Positions 21,590 to 31,789 of a stretch of DNA of 64,000 bases are shown in pieces. The number at the start of each line of letters is the position of its first letter. The stretch's first letter is position 1. The translations under genes and the position numbers were made by a program. The notes beneath the pieces were generated by a model. That model saw only the letters and a list, made by a program, of their open reading frames with translations. It did no database searches and was not told the origin of the DNA. This DNA is from Megaustenia siamemsis (lineage: Eukaryota; Mollusca; Gastropoda; Stylommatophora; Ariophantidae): positions 13,358,358-13,422,357 of the forward strand of contig JAVIAB010000160.1 in NCBI GenBank assembly GCA_032433765.1, written 5' to 3'.

Positions 21590-22245
21590 CCGTCCTTTTG
21601 GCCAATAGCAAAGTTTCTCTCTTTTCTACGGTCTGTGGTCATTTTTGCAGGGTGCTCATGGACTGCTCCACACTTTTCATCTTAGTTTTCACTAAATGCA
21701 GTGTTCTCTTAGTAGATACCAGTGTCTGTCTATTTACTAAGTCCATGCCTCGTAATTTAAATCAGTTGTCACTATCTGTGAGAAATAGCTATTGTGACAT
21801 TCTCTTATAAATGTTAGTTACAATAACTATTCTTAAATGACTTTAAACTAATGGTCATTTTTTTTTCACGTAAAATCACGGACACGTCCCTTAATCCAAG
21901 TCATAATCAAGTTATTAAAATCGTGGTGGTGGCTCAAATCGTTCACATATCTAGTTAGTTGAAGTTAATCTAAATATTTAAGGGAGTCCTCAAATTTTTT
22001 CATCAGGTTGCACGTCCTTTCCACAACGTTGCATTTACCACAGCTCGACCCTGTGTTAAGTCACTGGCTACTAAATGTCGTTTCCCCATCTACAGGTGTT
22101 ACCGCAAAGCAATGGATGTTATTTGTTACTGTTTCTTTCTGATGTTTCATCTAATCATATCAAACAATTCAACACGTGCACAATAAAAGAATTTTAAAAA
22201 ACACCTTTGAATGTGAGCTTTAATATCACAATCATCATAACTTAA
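21590..22245. other. Unassigned stretch
   Basis: AT-rich DNA; the short open frame at 21598-21810 lacks any recognisable similarity. Confidence 0.4.
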
Positions 22246-22249
22246 TCAT

Positions 22250-23240
22250 CATCATCAAGTACCTGGCCTGCTTGCGTAGGTGATCATGTCTCTCCACAAC
22301 TTTCGATCTCGGCAGCTATTTATTATTTCTGTTGTTGACCTTCTGCCAAGCCATTCTCTTAAGCTGTCTGTTATTTTTTCTCTTTGCTTCCCTCTATCTC
22401 TTCGTCTCTCAATTTTTCCAGTTGTTACAATATATTCCAGTTGTTCTCTTCTCATTACATGGCCAAAAAAATGATGATTGTTTCTTCCTAATATTGGAAA
22501 TTAGCTCTCTTTTTGCTTTGACCTCTCTCAGAACATCTTCATTACTCTTCTTAGCTGTCCATGGTACTCTCAACATTCTTCTGTAAAACCACATTTCTAC
22601 AGACTCCAATGATTTTCTTGTCTGTTGTCCTTATTGTCCATGATTCGCATCCATATGTTAAGACTGTCTCTATGTAACATTTAAGAACTCTTTTTCTTGT
22701 TTCTATTGTAAAAAATGGATTGCATAGTATCTTCCTCATTTTTTGGAAAGCTGATTTTGCCTGAGCCATTCTGCATCTTACCTCTTATGTACATCTTCCG
22801 TCTGAGGTTAACAAAGTTCCCAAATATTTAAATTCATTTACCTGTTTTAATATTGTTCCACTTGTCTTTATTTTGCACTGAGGTGATGTCTTTTTCTTTG
22901 TTGTTATCATTATTACCTCTGTCTTTTTGCTATTAAGGCTGGGTCCTTTCTTTTTGCTTTCTTTCACTATAATGTCCAACATTTCAACATTTCTTGTAAC
23001 TCATTTTCACTCTTAGCAATTAAGACTGTATCATCAGCATACCTTAGATTATTTATATTATGACCCCCAATTGTTATTCCAGGCATGTTCCTTATGGATC
23101 TTAAAATAATCTATAAATATTAAACAAATCTGGTGACAGCACACAACCTTGTCTAACACCCTGTTTTATTTGTTGAATAAAAGTTAATACCTTATTTATT
23201 TGAAATGTATTTATACAGTTTAGTGGCATTGAGTGTTATA
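22250..23240 (-). mobile_element. Degraded LINE (RT fragments)
   Basis: The minus strand, from about 23200 downward, encodes GVRQGCVLSPDLFNIY (motif B). It continues with MLDIIVKESKKKGPSLNSKK, then EFKYLGTLLTSDGRCT, IETRKRVLKCYIETVLTYGC and GVCRNVVLQKNVEST. MWFYRRMLRVPWTAKKSNED and a KITDSLREWLGRRSTTEIIN end follow. In-frame stops and frameshifts separate the parts, so it is inactive. The same family lies on the plus strand at 17600-18190. Motifs upstream of B are missing, which marks a 5' truncation. Confidence 0.88.
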
Positions 23241-23564
23241 TAGCCGTTCTTTTATCAACGAAATGTCCACTCCACCAGCTTCATGATCGTCGTCAGCAGT
23301 TATCAGAAGATCTAAATCCTTTGTCTCATTGGAACAATAATCATGTAATCTCATAGGAAACTTGCGACTATAAAGTAACATACAGCGCAGAACTGATCAC
23401 CGAACCAATGACTTCACAGATTAAATGCCGAGGTTACGGTACTGTCAGCGAACATCCCACGCAAAGAGCACACCTGGGGCCTACACGCGAGTTAGGTATA
23501 GAGAGAAAAGGAAACGCAGCCTAAAATTCACTCACGGGGAGCATGATTATCAGAGCGGATCGTT
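23241..23564. other. Unassigned stretch
   Basis: No gene or repeat family recognised. Confidence 0.4.
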
Positions 23565-23889
23565 GAAGGAAGGGAAATATGTAAATCAATCTCGTTAGTC
23601 GGGTAAGACACCTGTGATGGAAGAAATGTGAAGGAAGGGAAATATGTAAATCAATCTCGTTAGTCAGGTAAGACACCTGTGATGGAAGAAATGTGAAGGA
23701 AGGGAAATATGTAAATCAATCTCGTTAGTCGGGTAAGACACCTGTGATGGAGGAAATTTGAAGGAAGGAAAATATGTAAATCAATCTCGTTAGTCAGGTA
23801 AGACACCTGTGATGGAAGAAATGTGAAGGAAGGAGAATATGTAAATCAATCTCGTTAGTCAGGTAAGACACTTGTGATGGAAGAAATGG
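23565..23889. repeat. 65-bp minisatellite, 5 copies
   Basis: Five nearly identical 65-bp units (GAAGGAAGGGAAATATGTAA, ATCAATCTCGTTAGTC, AAGACACCTGTGATGG). GTAAATCAATCTCG starts at 23581, 23646 and 23711, giving the period. Confidence 0.96.
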
Positions 23890-25685
23890 TCAGTGCTTTA
23901 CTTCTCAAGCTCGGATAGGTATTTACAATGGTGGATAAAATGTGGACTCTGTATATTTTACTTTAAAAGCGTAAAGTCTGTACATTACCACCTCCTAATT
24001 GGACATTTTCGTGTATTGTGGTATTATTGTGTAATAATAACGTCCATTTTACTGTTAATGCTGCGACACATGTGACCCAGACATGGCCAACTATAGATTC
24101 ACTAAGGCCTGCGGGCAGAAAATTATACCGGAAAACCCTAGCATGAAATGCTTAGCTATATTAGCTAAAGATGGCGGACATTACCCTACTCACAACCGCC
24201 CCTGCTTGCAAAGCTGAAAACGTCACGCCAGTTGGATGCTTTCCAAGAATTTCTTATAATCCCGCATGACTTATTAAAGCTATAGATGGCTGTGATCCAC
24301 AGAGTGCTAACATATCACATTTTAACAGCATTAACACAAACGCGTTGTCACTAACGGTAATGCACGTTTCACTGAGCTCGTCTGCACAGGTGATAAAACA
24401 TACATATACCACTAATGTTGAGACACGAGTTCAAATATTATCGAGATTATACATCCCCCATGAGACGCAAATCTCACTAATGGCCAGACAATCATCTTCA
24501 CTCACTTTGAACACACACATCCCACTAATGGCTAAACGTCATTTTATTTATCTGGTGTGCACTTTTTTTAAATATTTAAACTGATTTCATCCCTCAGTTT
24601 ATCTCTTCTACCTTCTCCCACTCCTTCGCTCTTTCACTATTTTCACTGTCTCTCTTCTTCTCGTATGTTGTCTGCATTTTCTCTAACATTTATCTTGCAG
24701 TCCTTGTATCTTAAGCTTTCAGATTTCTCTGTTTTTTTTTCTAGATTTTCTTTGTGCCTGTCTTTCTTGTCTGCCTGTCTTTCTTGTCTGCCTGTATGGC
24801 TGCCACACTTGTCTGCCTGCCTTGTATATGTTCGTCCGTCTGTAATTCCTACAATACCTGCCTTTTTCGCAGATCTCATCAATTCTTTACTCTATATCTC
24901 TCATTCGTTATCCCTCTCACAACAATGCAAATCGCTTATTTGATTCAATATTTGTACTTCTACATCGAGATGTGTGTAAATTTGAATTACCAGAGAAACT
25001 TTCTTTGTCGTGGATGCTGATATGGTCCTTCGTTCTTCTATTAACTCCAGATAATAGCGACTTCAATTCTGTGGCAAGAACTATACGACTTAACTATGTT
25101 CAAGTTATAATTGCAAAATTAATCACCCACGGCGCTTTGTTTTCTAAATAACGATAACTATTTTAGTTGTGTCTTCAAGGATAACTCTGCAAGTACTTTT
25201 CATCACTAACTATTACACGCCCCCCCCCCCCCCCCCCCCCGCCAGACTAGGGGGTTGACCTTATATTATTTTAGAAGACGATATCAAAGTTCCTTGTTAC
25301 TGTTGCATGTTTTTTCTTTCCAACATTTCAGTAGTGGAATTAAACTGGTGAAGCATCTTATTTGATTATGTTCTTACATTTTTGCCGTCCATTGGGGCAT
25401 TTACTATGAAATAGAGCTCGATAGTTATTTTTTTTTTCTGCTCAGAGCTGTCTCTTCCATGTCTTCTCTAGATATCATTTATTGTTGTGGTCTCTGTCTC
25501 AAGATCTCGTCTCCATGTGTTTCCAGGTCTTTCTCTTTCCCATTCTGGTTCCAAGTGAATGCCCATGTAATCAAATATGTGGTAACATCTAGAAAAGTAT
25601 ACCCTCTCCTACCTATTTACTACCATCACCTTCTATTTGTCATTTCTTCAATGAAGCATCAAATGAAGTTAATTATGCTGTCAGA
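23890..25685. other. Unassigned stretch with small repeats
   Basis: It contains a segment (24190-24232) that is the inverse of 8889-8935 (GCAGGGGCGGTTGTG and ACGTTTTCAGC), probably a relic of the same dispersed element. Three short repeats of ATCTCACTAATGGC / ATCCCACTAATGGC type lie near 24470-24535. A C-run is at 25220-25240. No gene was recognised. Confidence 0.5.
25220..25240. repeat. Poly-C run
   Basis: About 21 consecutive C: an assembly-sensitive homopolymer. Confidence 0.9.
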
Positions 25686-25687
25686 GC

Positions 25688-25998
25688 TACTGAGTTGAGT
25701 GCTCTGTGCACACTGTGAGCTGTGTTTTTCATCCGGATCGTGTTTCGAAATTCCGATTGCTTACGATGAATGATATCGTGTGACGAATGGCAATTCAGTT
25801 GCGTTCACTTTCAGTACGGCTACGTTTTATGCCTTTTGGCGTGTGCTATAGCTGCTGTGATCGAGATTGCAGATGTATTTCTATGTTTGGATCTTTCAAT
25901 GAGATAAGATGTTAATTTGGATGATTTCACAGGCACGGGCGGTTGAGCAATTATGGATTTTAATTCGTTTGCAGTGAAAACGGGGCCTTCGACTAACT
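25688..25998 (-). mobile_element. Dispersed repeat R, uninterrupted copy
   Basis: Homologous to 37505-37549 joined to 40214-40490, where the 438-bp array splits the repeat. Shared landmarks are GTGCTCTGTGCACAC, TTTCATCCGGAT, TTACGATGAATGAT, GGCACGGGCGGTT and TTCGTTTGCAGTGA. On the minus strand both copies encode a similar peptide (FTANELKSIIAQPPVPVKSS here, ITANEWKPIIAKPPVPVESS in the other). Substitutions keep the peptide similar, so this was probably part of a transposon-encoded protein. The protein family was not recognised. Confidence 0.7.
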
Positions 25999-26003
25999 CA
26001 TCA

Positions 26004-26665
26004 TCATCGATTGTCGTCTCCGCAACGAAGGTTGGCTACCATGGAGCGCCATTCTGCTCTGTCTCTTGCTTTGATGGTGCAGGTTGTCATAGGCTGATTT
26101 GTCCATCTTTTGATGTTACTCGTCCATCTTAGTCTTGGTCTGCCTCTGCCTCTTTTACCTTGTATTTTCCACTCCAGGATTACATTTAGTAGGCTGTTGT
26201 GTCTTTTAACATGGCTCAGAAATCGCATTTGTCTTGTTTGAATTTTGTTTAGTAGTTCTCTTTTCATTTTTAGTTGTTTTAAGACTTCGTCATTTGTTTT
26301 CTTTTCCTTCCATCCAATTCTACCTATTCTTCTATATATCCACATTTCAAAGGCTTCAATTCTCTGTTCCGTTTTCTTGTCTAATGTCCATTGTTTCTGC
26401 ACCATATAGGAATATTGAGAAGATGTAACATTTTGCTGCTCTTAGTTTTAGCTCTGGTGTTATTTGTTTTGATGTTAGTATGTTCTTCATGGCATTAAAA
26501 TTACATTTTGCCATTCCTATTCTTTTGTTTATTTCAGTTGTACATTTTCCATCACTGGTTATAGTATGCCCAAGGTAGTTGTAGTTCTGAACTGTCTCCA
26601 GGTCTATTCCTTCAATTTGATATCCATTTGTGGGTTTTGAGTATTTCCTTTGTTTATGATCATAG
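26004..26665 (-). mobile_element. LINE RT C-terminal fragment
   Basis: Minus-strand reading gives ETVQNYNYLGHTITSDGKCT, EINKRIGMAKCNFNAMKNIL, YIFSIFLYGAET. A frame change follows, then EQRIEAFEMWIYRRIGRIGW, RHNSLLNVILEWKIQGKRGR and a terminal RDRAEWRSMVANL. This is the post-catalytic part of a non-LTR reverse transcriptase. It is the same family as 4766-5105 and, for its last ~90 bp, 34345-34435. One frameshift near 26405 and the missing catalytic motifs make it inactive. Confidence 0.87.
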
Positions 26666-28040
26666 TTTTAGTTCGACTAACTACAACTACTATAATTACG
26701 TGGATTCTCTAATGGTTTTGTGTTTTGGAAATATTTAAGTAAAGTTATCTTTGGGAGTATGTTTAGATAAGTCAAGTGTAAAGTTATTCTTTGGTAGGTA
26801 TTCCTTGAAAGTTATTAGCGAAGTTGTTATTACGAAACCATATAGAAGATCTTTAGAAGTTATTATTGTGAAGTCTCTAATAAAATCGTAACGTGGAAGC
26901 CAGTGCTGATGTTATGTTTTTTTTTTTTTTTTGTCAATGAAATCTGCAGTGAAGTTATTCATATCATTGTTAAATACTTAGTGCCAATTACTTTGTAAAC
27001 ACATTTCAAAATCGTAATTGCATGTTAACTGTAGCAGTTGATCTAACAGGAGTGATTATTTTGAAATGCAGATTTGCTGCTAAGATGTGTCTGGTTTCAG
27101 CGGTTACAGCTAATTTAAGTCGTAAAGATCTGATTTTTAAAATGCATTACCCAAAAAGGATAACTTACATTACATTGAACACAAAAATGTAGTTTTCACT
27201 ACATTAACAATTGCTCAAATTGTTTTTGCAGTCTGTTATATAACCTAGAAAACAGTCTGAGGTTGATGGAAGGGATCATGCCTCGCCAAGATGTAGGCAA
27301 ACATCTCCAAGGCCAAACATCTGTTTAAAATTACCCTAAAAGGTTTAACAGTGGGGATAAGATGTCAAGCAATATCTGATCTGCAAGTGGTCAGCGACCC
27401 ATAGCTGACTGGATGCGTTAGGATCAGCGAACAATAATTGATCAAGACTCTTCTTTAAATCCTCTCCCACTACATTCAGTGTATTTTTTTTTCTCATTTA
27501 AGAATTGCAGTGCATTATTATATCTCTTTGTAGTAAATGTTGTCTCTGAGAACAAATAACAGTTTATGTATATACTATTATTTGTTGTTATTGTGAGGTT
27601 TGAGATGGGTGAAATAGCGTGATAAATAGTGAGAAGATAGAAAGAAATCGAGAAAGAGAGAGAAAGAGAAAGAAATTGAATCGTTGCCAAGGAGTTTTGA
27701 TTGTTTGGATATCGCGAGATTTGCTTATTGTTTTCTGTTTGAAGTGCGATTATTTATTTTAGTTTTGCGTAAAATGTTTTTTTTTTCTTCAAAATATAAC
27801 TTCAAACTGTCCATACAAGGATTAGAAATATCCCTTCAAGGTATTATAACAGTTTAATCCAGCGAGAACGTAATACTCAACCCAGATATTTAAACCATTC
27901 AATCCGGGATTATGATCATTCAATGCACGGTTTTGAAGCATCATTCCTGGAATTTAAAACGTTCAAGTCATGAATGTGACCGTTTTTTGATCAAGTGATC
28001 TCCAGTGGGTGTACGGGAGAGACGTCGATTTAAGCTCTTG
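26666..28040. other. Unassigned stretch
   Basis: AT-rich DNA with loosely repeated TTATTnnGAAGTT phrases near 26730-26900, T-runs near 26920 and 27778, and a GA tract at 27650-27680. Nothing coding was recognised. Confidence 0.45.
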
Positions 28041-28044
28041 ATAA

Positions 28045-28222
28045 ATGGATGACACGACGGTCATCATGTGGCCGGTCCGACGGACGTCACGTCACAGCTT
28101 GTGGGGATCAAGCTCCGAGGATAACCTTCACTTCCACGGCTGGGAGGACATGGCCAAGAAGCAGCGGAGTCGCAGTCGGTCGCGCTGTTTTAATCGGACA
28201 CTAGCCCTGCCGGACATTTGTG
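28045..28222 (+). CDS. Possible host coding exon ending at a splice donor
   Basis: An ATG at 28045 opens a frame of 59 codons with markedly higher GC than its surroundings and high complexity: MDDTTVIMWPVRRTSRHSLW, SSSEDNLHFHGWEDMAKK, then a QRSRSRSRCF basic-serine run and LALPDICG. It runs into TTTGTG|GTAAGTG, a strong 5' splice-site consensus (GT at 28223-28224), leaving one extra base (phase 1). The RS-rich, charged N-terminal style suits a first coding exon of a signalling or scaffold protein, but the family was not recognised. No downstream exon was identified in the window. Chance is possible; the composition contrast and the donor are the only support. Confidence 0.45.
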
Positions 28223-28289
28223 GTAAGTGATTGGCAGTGATTGTGTGCTTGTAGACTTGGACTGTAGAGTATCCGGTTATAGGTCGTAT

Positions 28290-28485
28290 AATGATAGACA
28301 GTATAACCTTTTAATTGTTGACCACGTGATTGTTAACCTTTCAATTAGTGACCATGAGATTGTTTACCTTATAAATGCTGACCATATAATAGTTGACTTT
28401 GTTATTATTTACCTTATAATTGTTAATCTTACAATTCTTTACCTTATAAATGTTGACCGTGTGATTGTTAACCTTGTGCCCCGTG
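28290..28485. repeat. Degenerate short tandem repeat
   Basis: About ten diverged copies of an 18-25-bp phrase (GTTGACCACGTGATTGTTAA, CCTTATAAATGCTGACCAT). They lie directly downstream of the possible exon, in what would be its intron. Confidence 0.7.
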
Positions 28486-28970
28486 CCACAATCTATACGG
28501 AGCTACTATTTTACTGTGTGTAGACACGCCCCTACCAAATTATCAGCGCCAAACATTGTGTATTAATGTTTCGAAAATATCCACTTCCACAGGCGACCAC
28601 TTTAGCACTTCAATAATTGCACATCTGCTGACCACGTGGGTTTGAGGCCAGACTGTGACGAATTACGTTTCTTTAATGAACAACATGTAACATTAGGTAC
28701 GCTTAGAACAATGTATTCATCTCAACACACTGCTTCCAATGTAAAACTGTAATAGTTAATGCTAAAACAAAACGAAACGGAAAAAAAGTAGATTTAATAG
28801 AAAAGTTATATCTTAGAAGAATACTTAATATAGCAAAAGGAGGCAGAATAGAGGGGAAAACAACCTACTAATAAGAGTTGTATCAGTGATGTATTATTAC
28901 ATCAGGTAATAGCGTGGTTATCATATGTAACATGATTCACGTCAGGCATCATTCTACCTGAGGGCATTAA
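28486..28970. other. Unassigned stretch
   Basis: No gene or repeat recognised. Confidence 0.4.
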
Positions 28971-28974
28971 CACC

Positions 28975-29110
28975 ATTTTGGGAAAACCAGAATAGATACA
29001 ATTGTTACCAGAAGAATTTCCAAAACCGGGCTTTTGCAACTAGAAGAATTTCCCACATTTGACAATTGCTACCAGAAGAATTTCCCATGCCAGACAAAGA
29101 ATTATGCCAT
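28975..29110. repeat. Degenerate ~40-bp repeat
   Basis: Three diverged units built on ACCAGAAGAATTTCC, preceded by ACAATTGYTACCAG. A related phrase (TCGTTACCAGAGCGATCTCC) appears at 29537. Confidence 0.7.
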
Positions 29111-30195
29111 TTCACACGAAGACCGTAGCGATGGCGCAGAATCCTTAAAGTGAAACCCTCGATCGACTTGGCACAAAAATCCATTTAAGGAGCCGAAAGT
29201 AATTAACCCCCCGAACAAATCCAGCCACGGTTATTGAACGGCTTTTAATGTAATGCCTTAAAACCGATGTCGACTTCACAATGGAGGAAGGCTGCATTCA
29301 TATCACCTGATTTGCCAAAAATGACTTCAGGCCAGGTGCACGGGCTCCGTAGCACCGGCTCAAATCCCTTAAGTGGAACATTCTACTGACTTTAGCGCAA
29401 CGATCTGCAATAGAGAGCTGAAATTAATCAGTCTCCAATGGCAAATCCTGCAGCGATCGATAGAACACAAACTTTATTCCATAATCTTAGAAGCGGAAGT
29501 CCGGACACTACTATAAATACCTCCTAAAATAGACATCGTTACCAGAGCGATCTCCCAAGTCAAACCTTACTGGCAAAGGTGTTAAAATCCTGATAAACCA
29601 AATAATGGATTGAAATGTGCATAAACGAGACCAAATACAAAAAGGAAATAGAGGCATTTTGAAATAATATACTTGTGATTTCCTACCTAAGTAAATGACG
29701 TGTTTGCCGATATTCCTTCAAATAAATCGTTGACTAAATCTGAAACATTCCCTGTTGTCTTGTATCGCCCTTCGATACTTTCAAAGCTGAAAACGTCATG
29801 ATAAAAGTGCTATTACCTTTTGAAACAGTCTTTTCTTTATAAGAACTTGTCACCTCATTTCTCTCCATACATTCTTGTATTCCGTCTCGAATGTGTTGTT
29901 CTACTAGACATTGAAATGTTTCCTGATGGCAGTACATTTATCATGATGACAATCATCTTTAAGCTAAACGCTAGTTTCTCCTAATGATCTGAAAAATATA
30001 ACTTGTCGTATGTTATCAACGGTCTCATGCTAACAAAGTCCCAGCGATGAAGGTATAATTTGTCAAGATCTTAAAGGACCGCATACCGCTCTTGCTGTCA
30101 GATTAACAGTTGGGCACCAAATCGAAAGCTAAATGACAGCGGTTCTCATCCTTTGTGAGTAATGCGAACAGCACGTGGAAGTCATATCCGTGGTG
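29111..30195. other. Unassigned stretch with weak internal duplication
   Basis: Segments around 29140-29210 and 29370-29440 resemble each other weakly (CTTAAAGTGAAAC / CTTAAGTGGAACA, GAGCCGAAAGTAATTAA / GAGCTGAAATTAATCAG). No gene was recognised. Confidence 0.4.
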
Positions 30196-30199
30196 TTAG

Positions 30200-31440
30200 C
30201 GCAGATTGTAGTCGCTTCAAAAGCTCTACCCACGAGGAAGGACTTCCCGGAAAACAAATCATTAGCATTTACCATCGAGAGAAGGAAAGGTAATGCGACA
30301 ACACCCAAACAGAACCACGCGCAGTGTGGGTTCAACAGCTCTGGACAGCATCCACCCTCCGATAAGGAAAACTCCCACACCAAAACCAAGACTCAGCCTG
30401 CCGTAGACGGAGTGTGTCAGCCACGGCGCAGGTTTAGGGGAAAAATCAGGACACGTACGCATAAACGAGTAATGACCATGCGACCAGCTCATCGTGCGTC
30501 ATGATGCGGTTCTTACCCCTCCATATACGAGTAATGACCATGCGACCAGCTCATCGTGCGTCATGATGCGGTTCTTACCCCTCCATATACGAGTAATGAC
30601 CATGCGACCAGCTCATCGTGTGTCATGATGCTGTTCTTACCCCTCCATATACGAGTAATGACCATGCGACCAGCTCATCGTGTGTCATGATGCTGTTCTT
30701 ACCCCTCCATATACGAGTAATGACCATACGACCAGCTCATCGTGTGTCATGATGCTGTTCTTACCCCTCCATATACGAGCACTGACCATGCGACCAGCTC
30801 ATCGTGTGTCATGATGCTGTTCTTACCCCTCCATATACGAGCACTGACCATGCGACCAGCTCATCGTGTGTCATGATGCTGTTCTTACCCCTCCATATAC
30901 GAGCACTGACCATGCGACCAGCTCATCGTGTGTCATGATGCTGTTCTTACCCCTCCATATACGAGCACTGACGATACAACAAGCTCATTGTGTATAATGA
31001 TGTTGTTCTTACCTCTCCATATACAAGCACTGACCATGCGACCAGCTCATCGTGTGTCATGATGTTGTTCTTACCTCTCCATATACGAGTAATGACCATG
31101 CGACCAGCTCATCGTGTGTCATGATGTTGTTCTTACCCCTCCATATACGAGTAATGACCATGCGACCAGCTCATCGTGTGTCATGATGTTGTTCTTACCT
31201 CTCCATATACGAGTAATGACCATGCGACCAGCTCATCGTGTGTCATGATGTTGTTCTTACCCCTCCATATACGAGTACTGACTGTCATGATGTTGTTCTT
31301 ACCCCTCCATATACGAGTACTGACGATACAACAAGCTCATCGTGTGTCATGATGCTGTTCTTACCTCTCAATATACAAGCACTGACCATACGACCAGCTC
31401 ACTGTGTCATGATGTTGATCTTTCCCCTCCGTCATGAAAT
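30200..31440. mobile_element. Dispersed element with internal 62-bp minisatellite, copy 2
   Basis: Second copy of the element at 8560-9630, with the same order of unique landmarks (ACCATCGAGAGAAGGAAAGG, GTGTGTCAGCCACGG, GGGAAAAATCAGGACACG), then the array, then CCTCCGTCATGAAATAGGAT. The array is more than twice as long as in copy 1. The short open frames here are not conserved between the copies and are not annotated. Confidence 0.7.
30465..31425. repeat. 62-bp minisatellite array 2 (~15 copies)
   Basis: Same unit as 9160-9597 (GAGTAATGACCATGCGACCA, GCTCATCGTGTGTCATGATG, TTACCCCTCCATATAC). Neighbouring copies start at 30529 and 30591. Sub-blocks carry shared variants (GATGCGG, then GATGCTG, then GATGTTG; GAGTAATG against GAGCACTG), showing local amplification in steps. 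One shortened unit lies near 31278. Confidence 0.96.
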
Positions 31441-31785
31441 AGGATGAGTGAAGTTCGTATTATCACAAAGAAGTAGTCACGTGCAGATTTATCGAATGAT
31501 TGATAAGTAAAATAGCCAGCAAGCACCTTTTAGATAAGACATGGACGTTGTACAATAGGGAAAGCTTCAATTTAAGAACCTTCATTAATGTGGGTTCGGT
31601 CGTTTCGGTAGTTGAAGGCTACTTGGTATGTAGATATTGATGTTGCATTAAGCAGCTAATTAAACATAGCGGTATTTTAAGTTTACCAGAGTGTGCTCTA
31701 AAAACAAGAGCGAGAAAGAAAACTACAATCCTACTTAGCTCATAAACGACAAAGACGGACCGCCGATATCAAATAACCAACATAT
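31441..31785. other. Unassigned stretch
   Basis: No gene or repeat recognised. Confidence 0.4.
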
Positions 31786-31789
31786 GCAC

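Noticed and set aside
30465..31425. Possible CRISPR array
   Set aside because: Units are contiguous 62-bp tandem copies without unique spacers, in an animal-type genome; it is a minisatellite.
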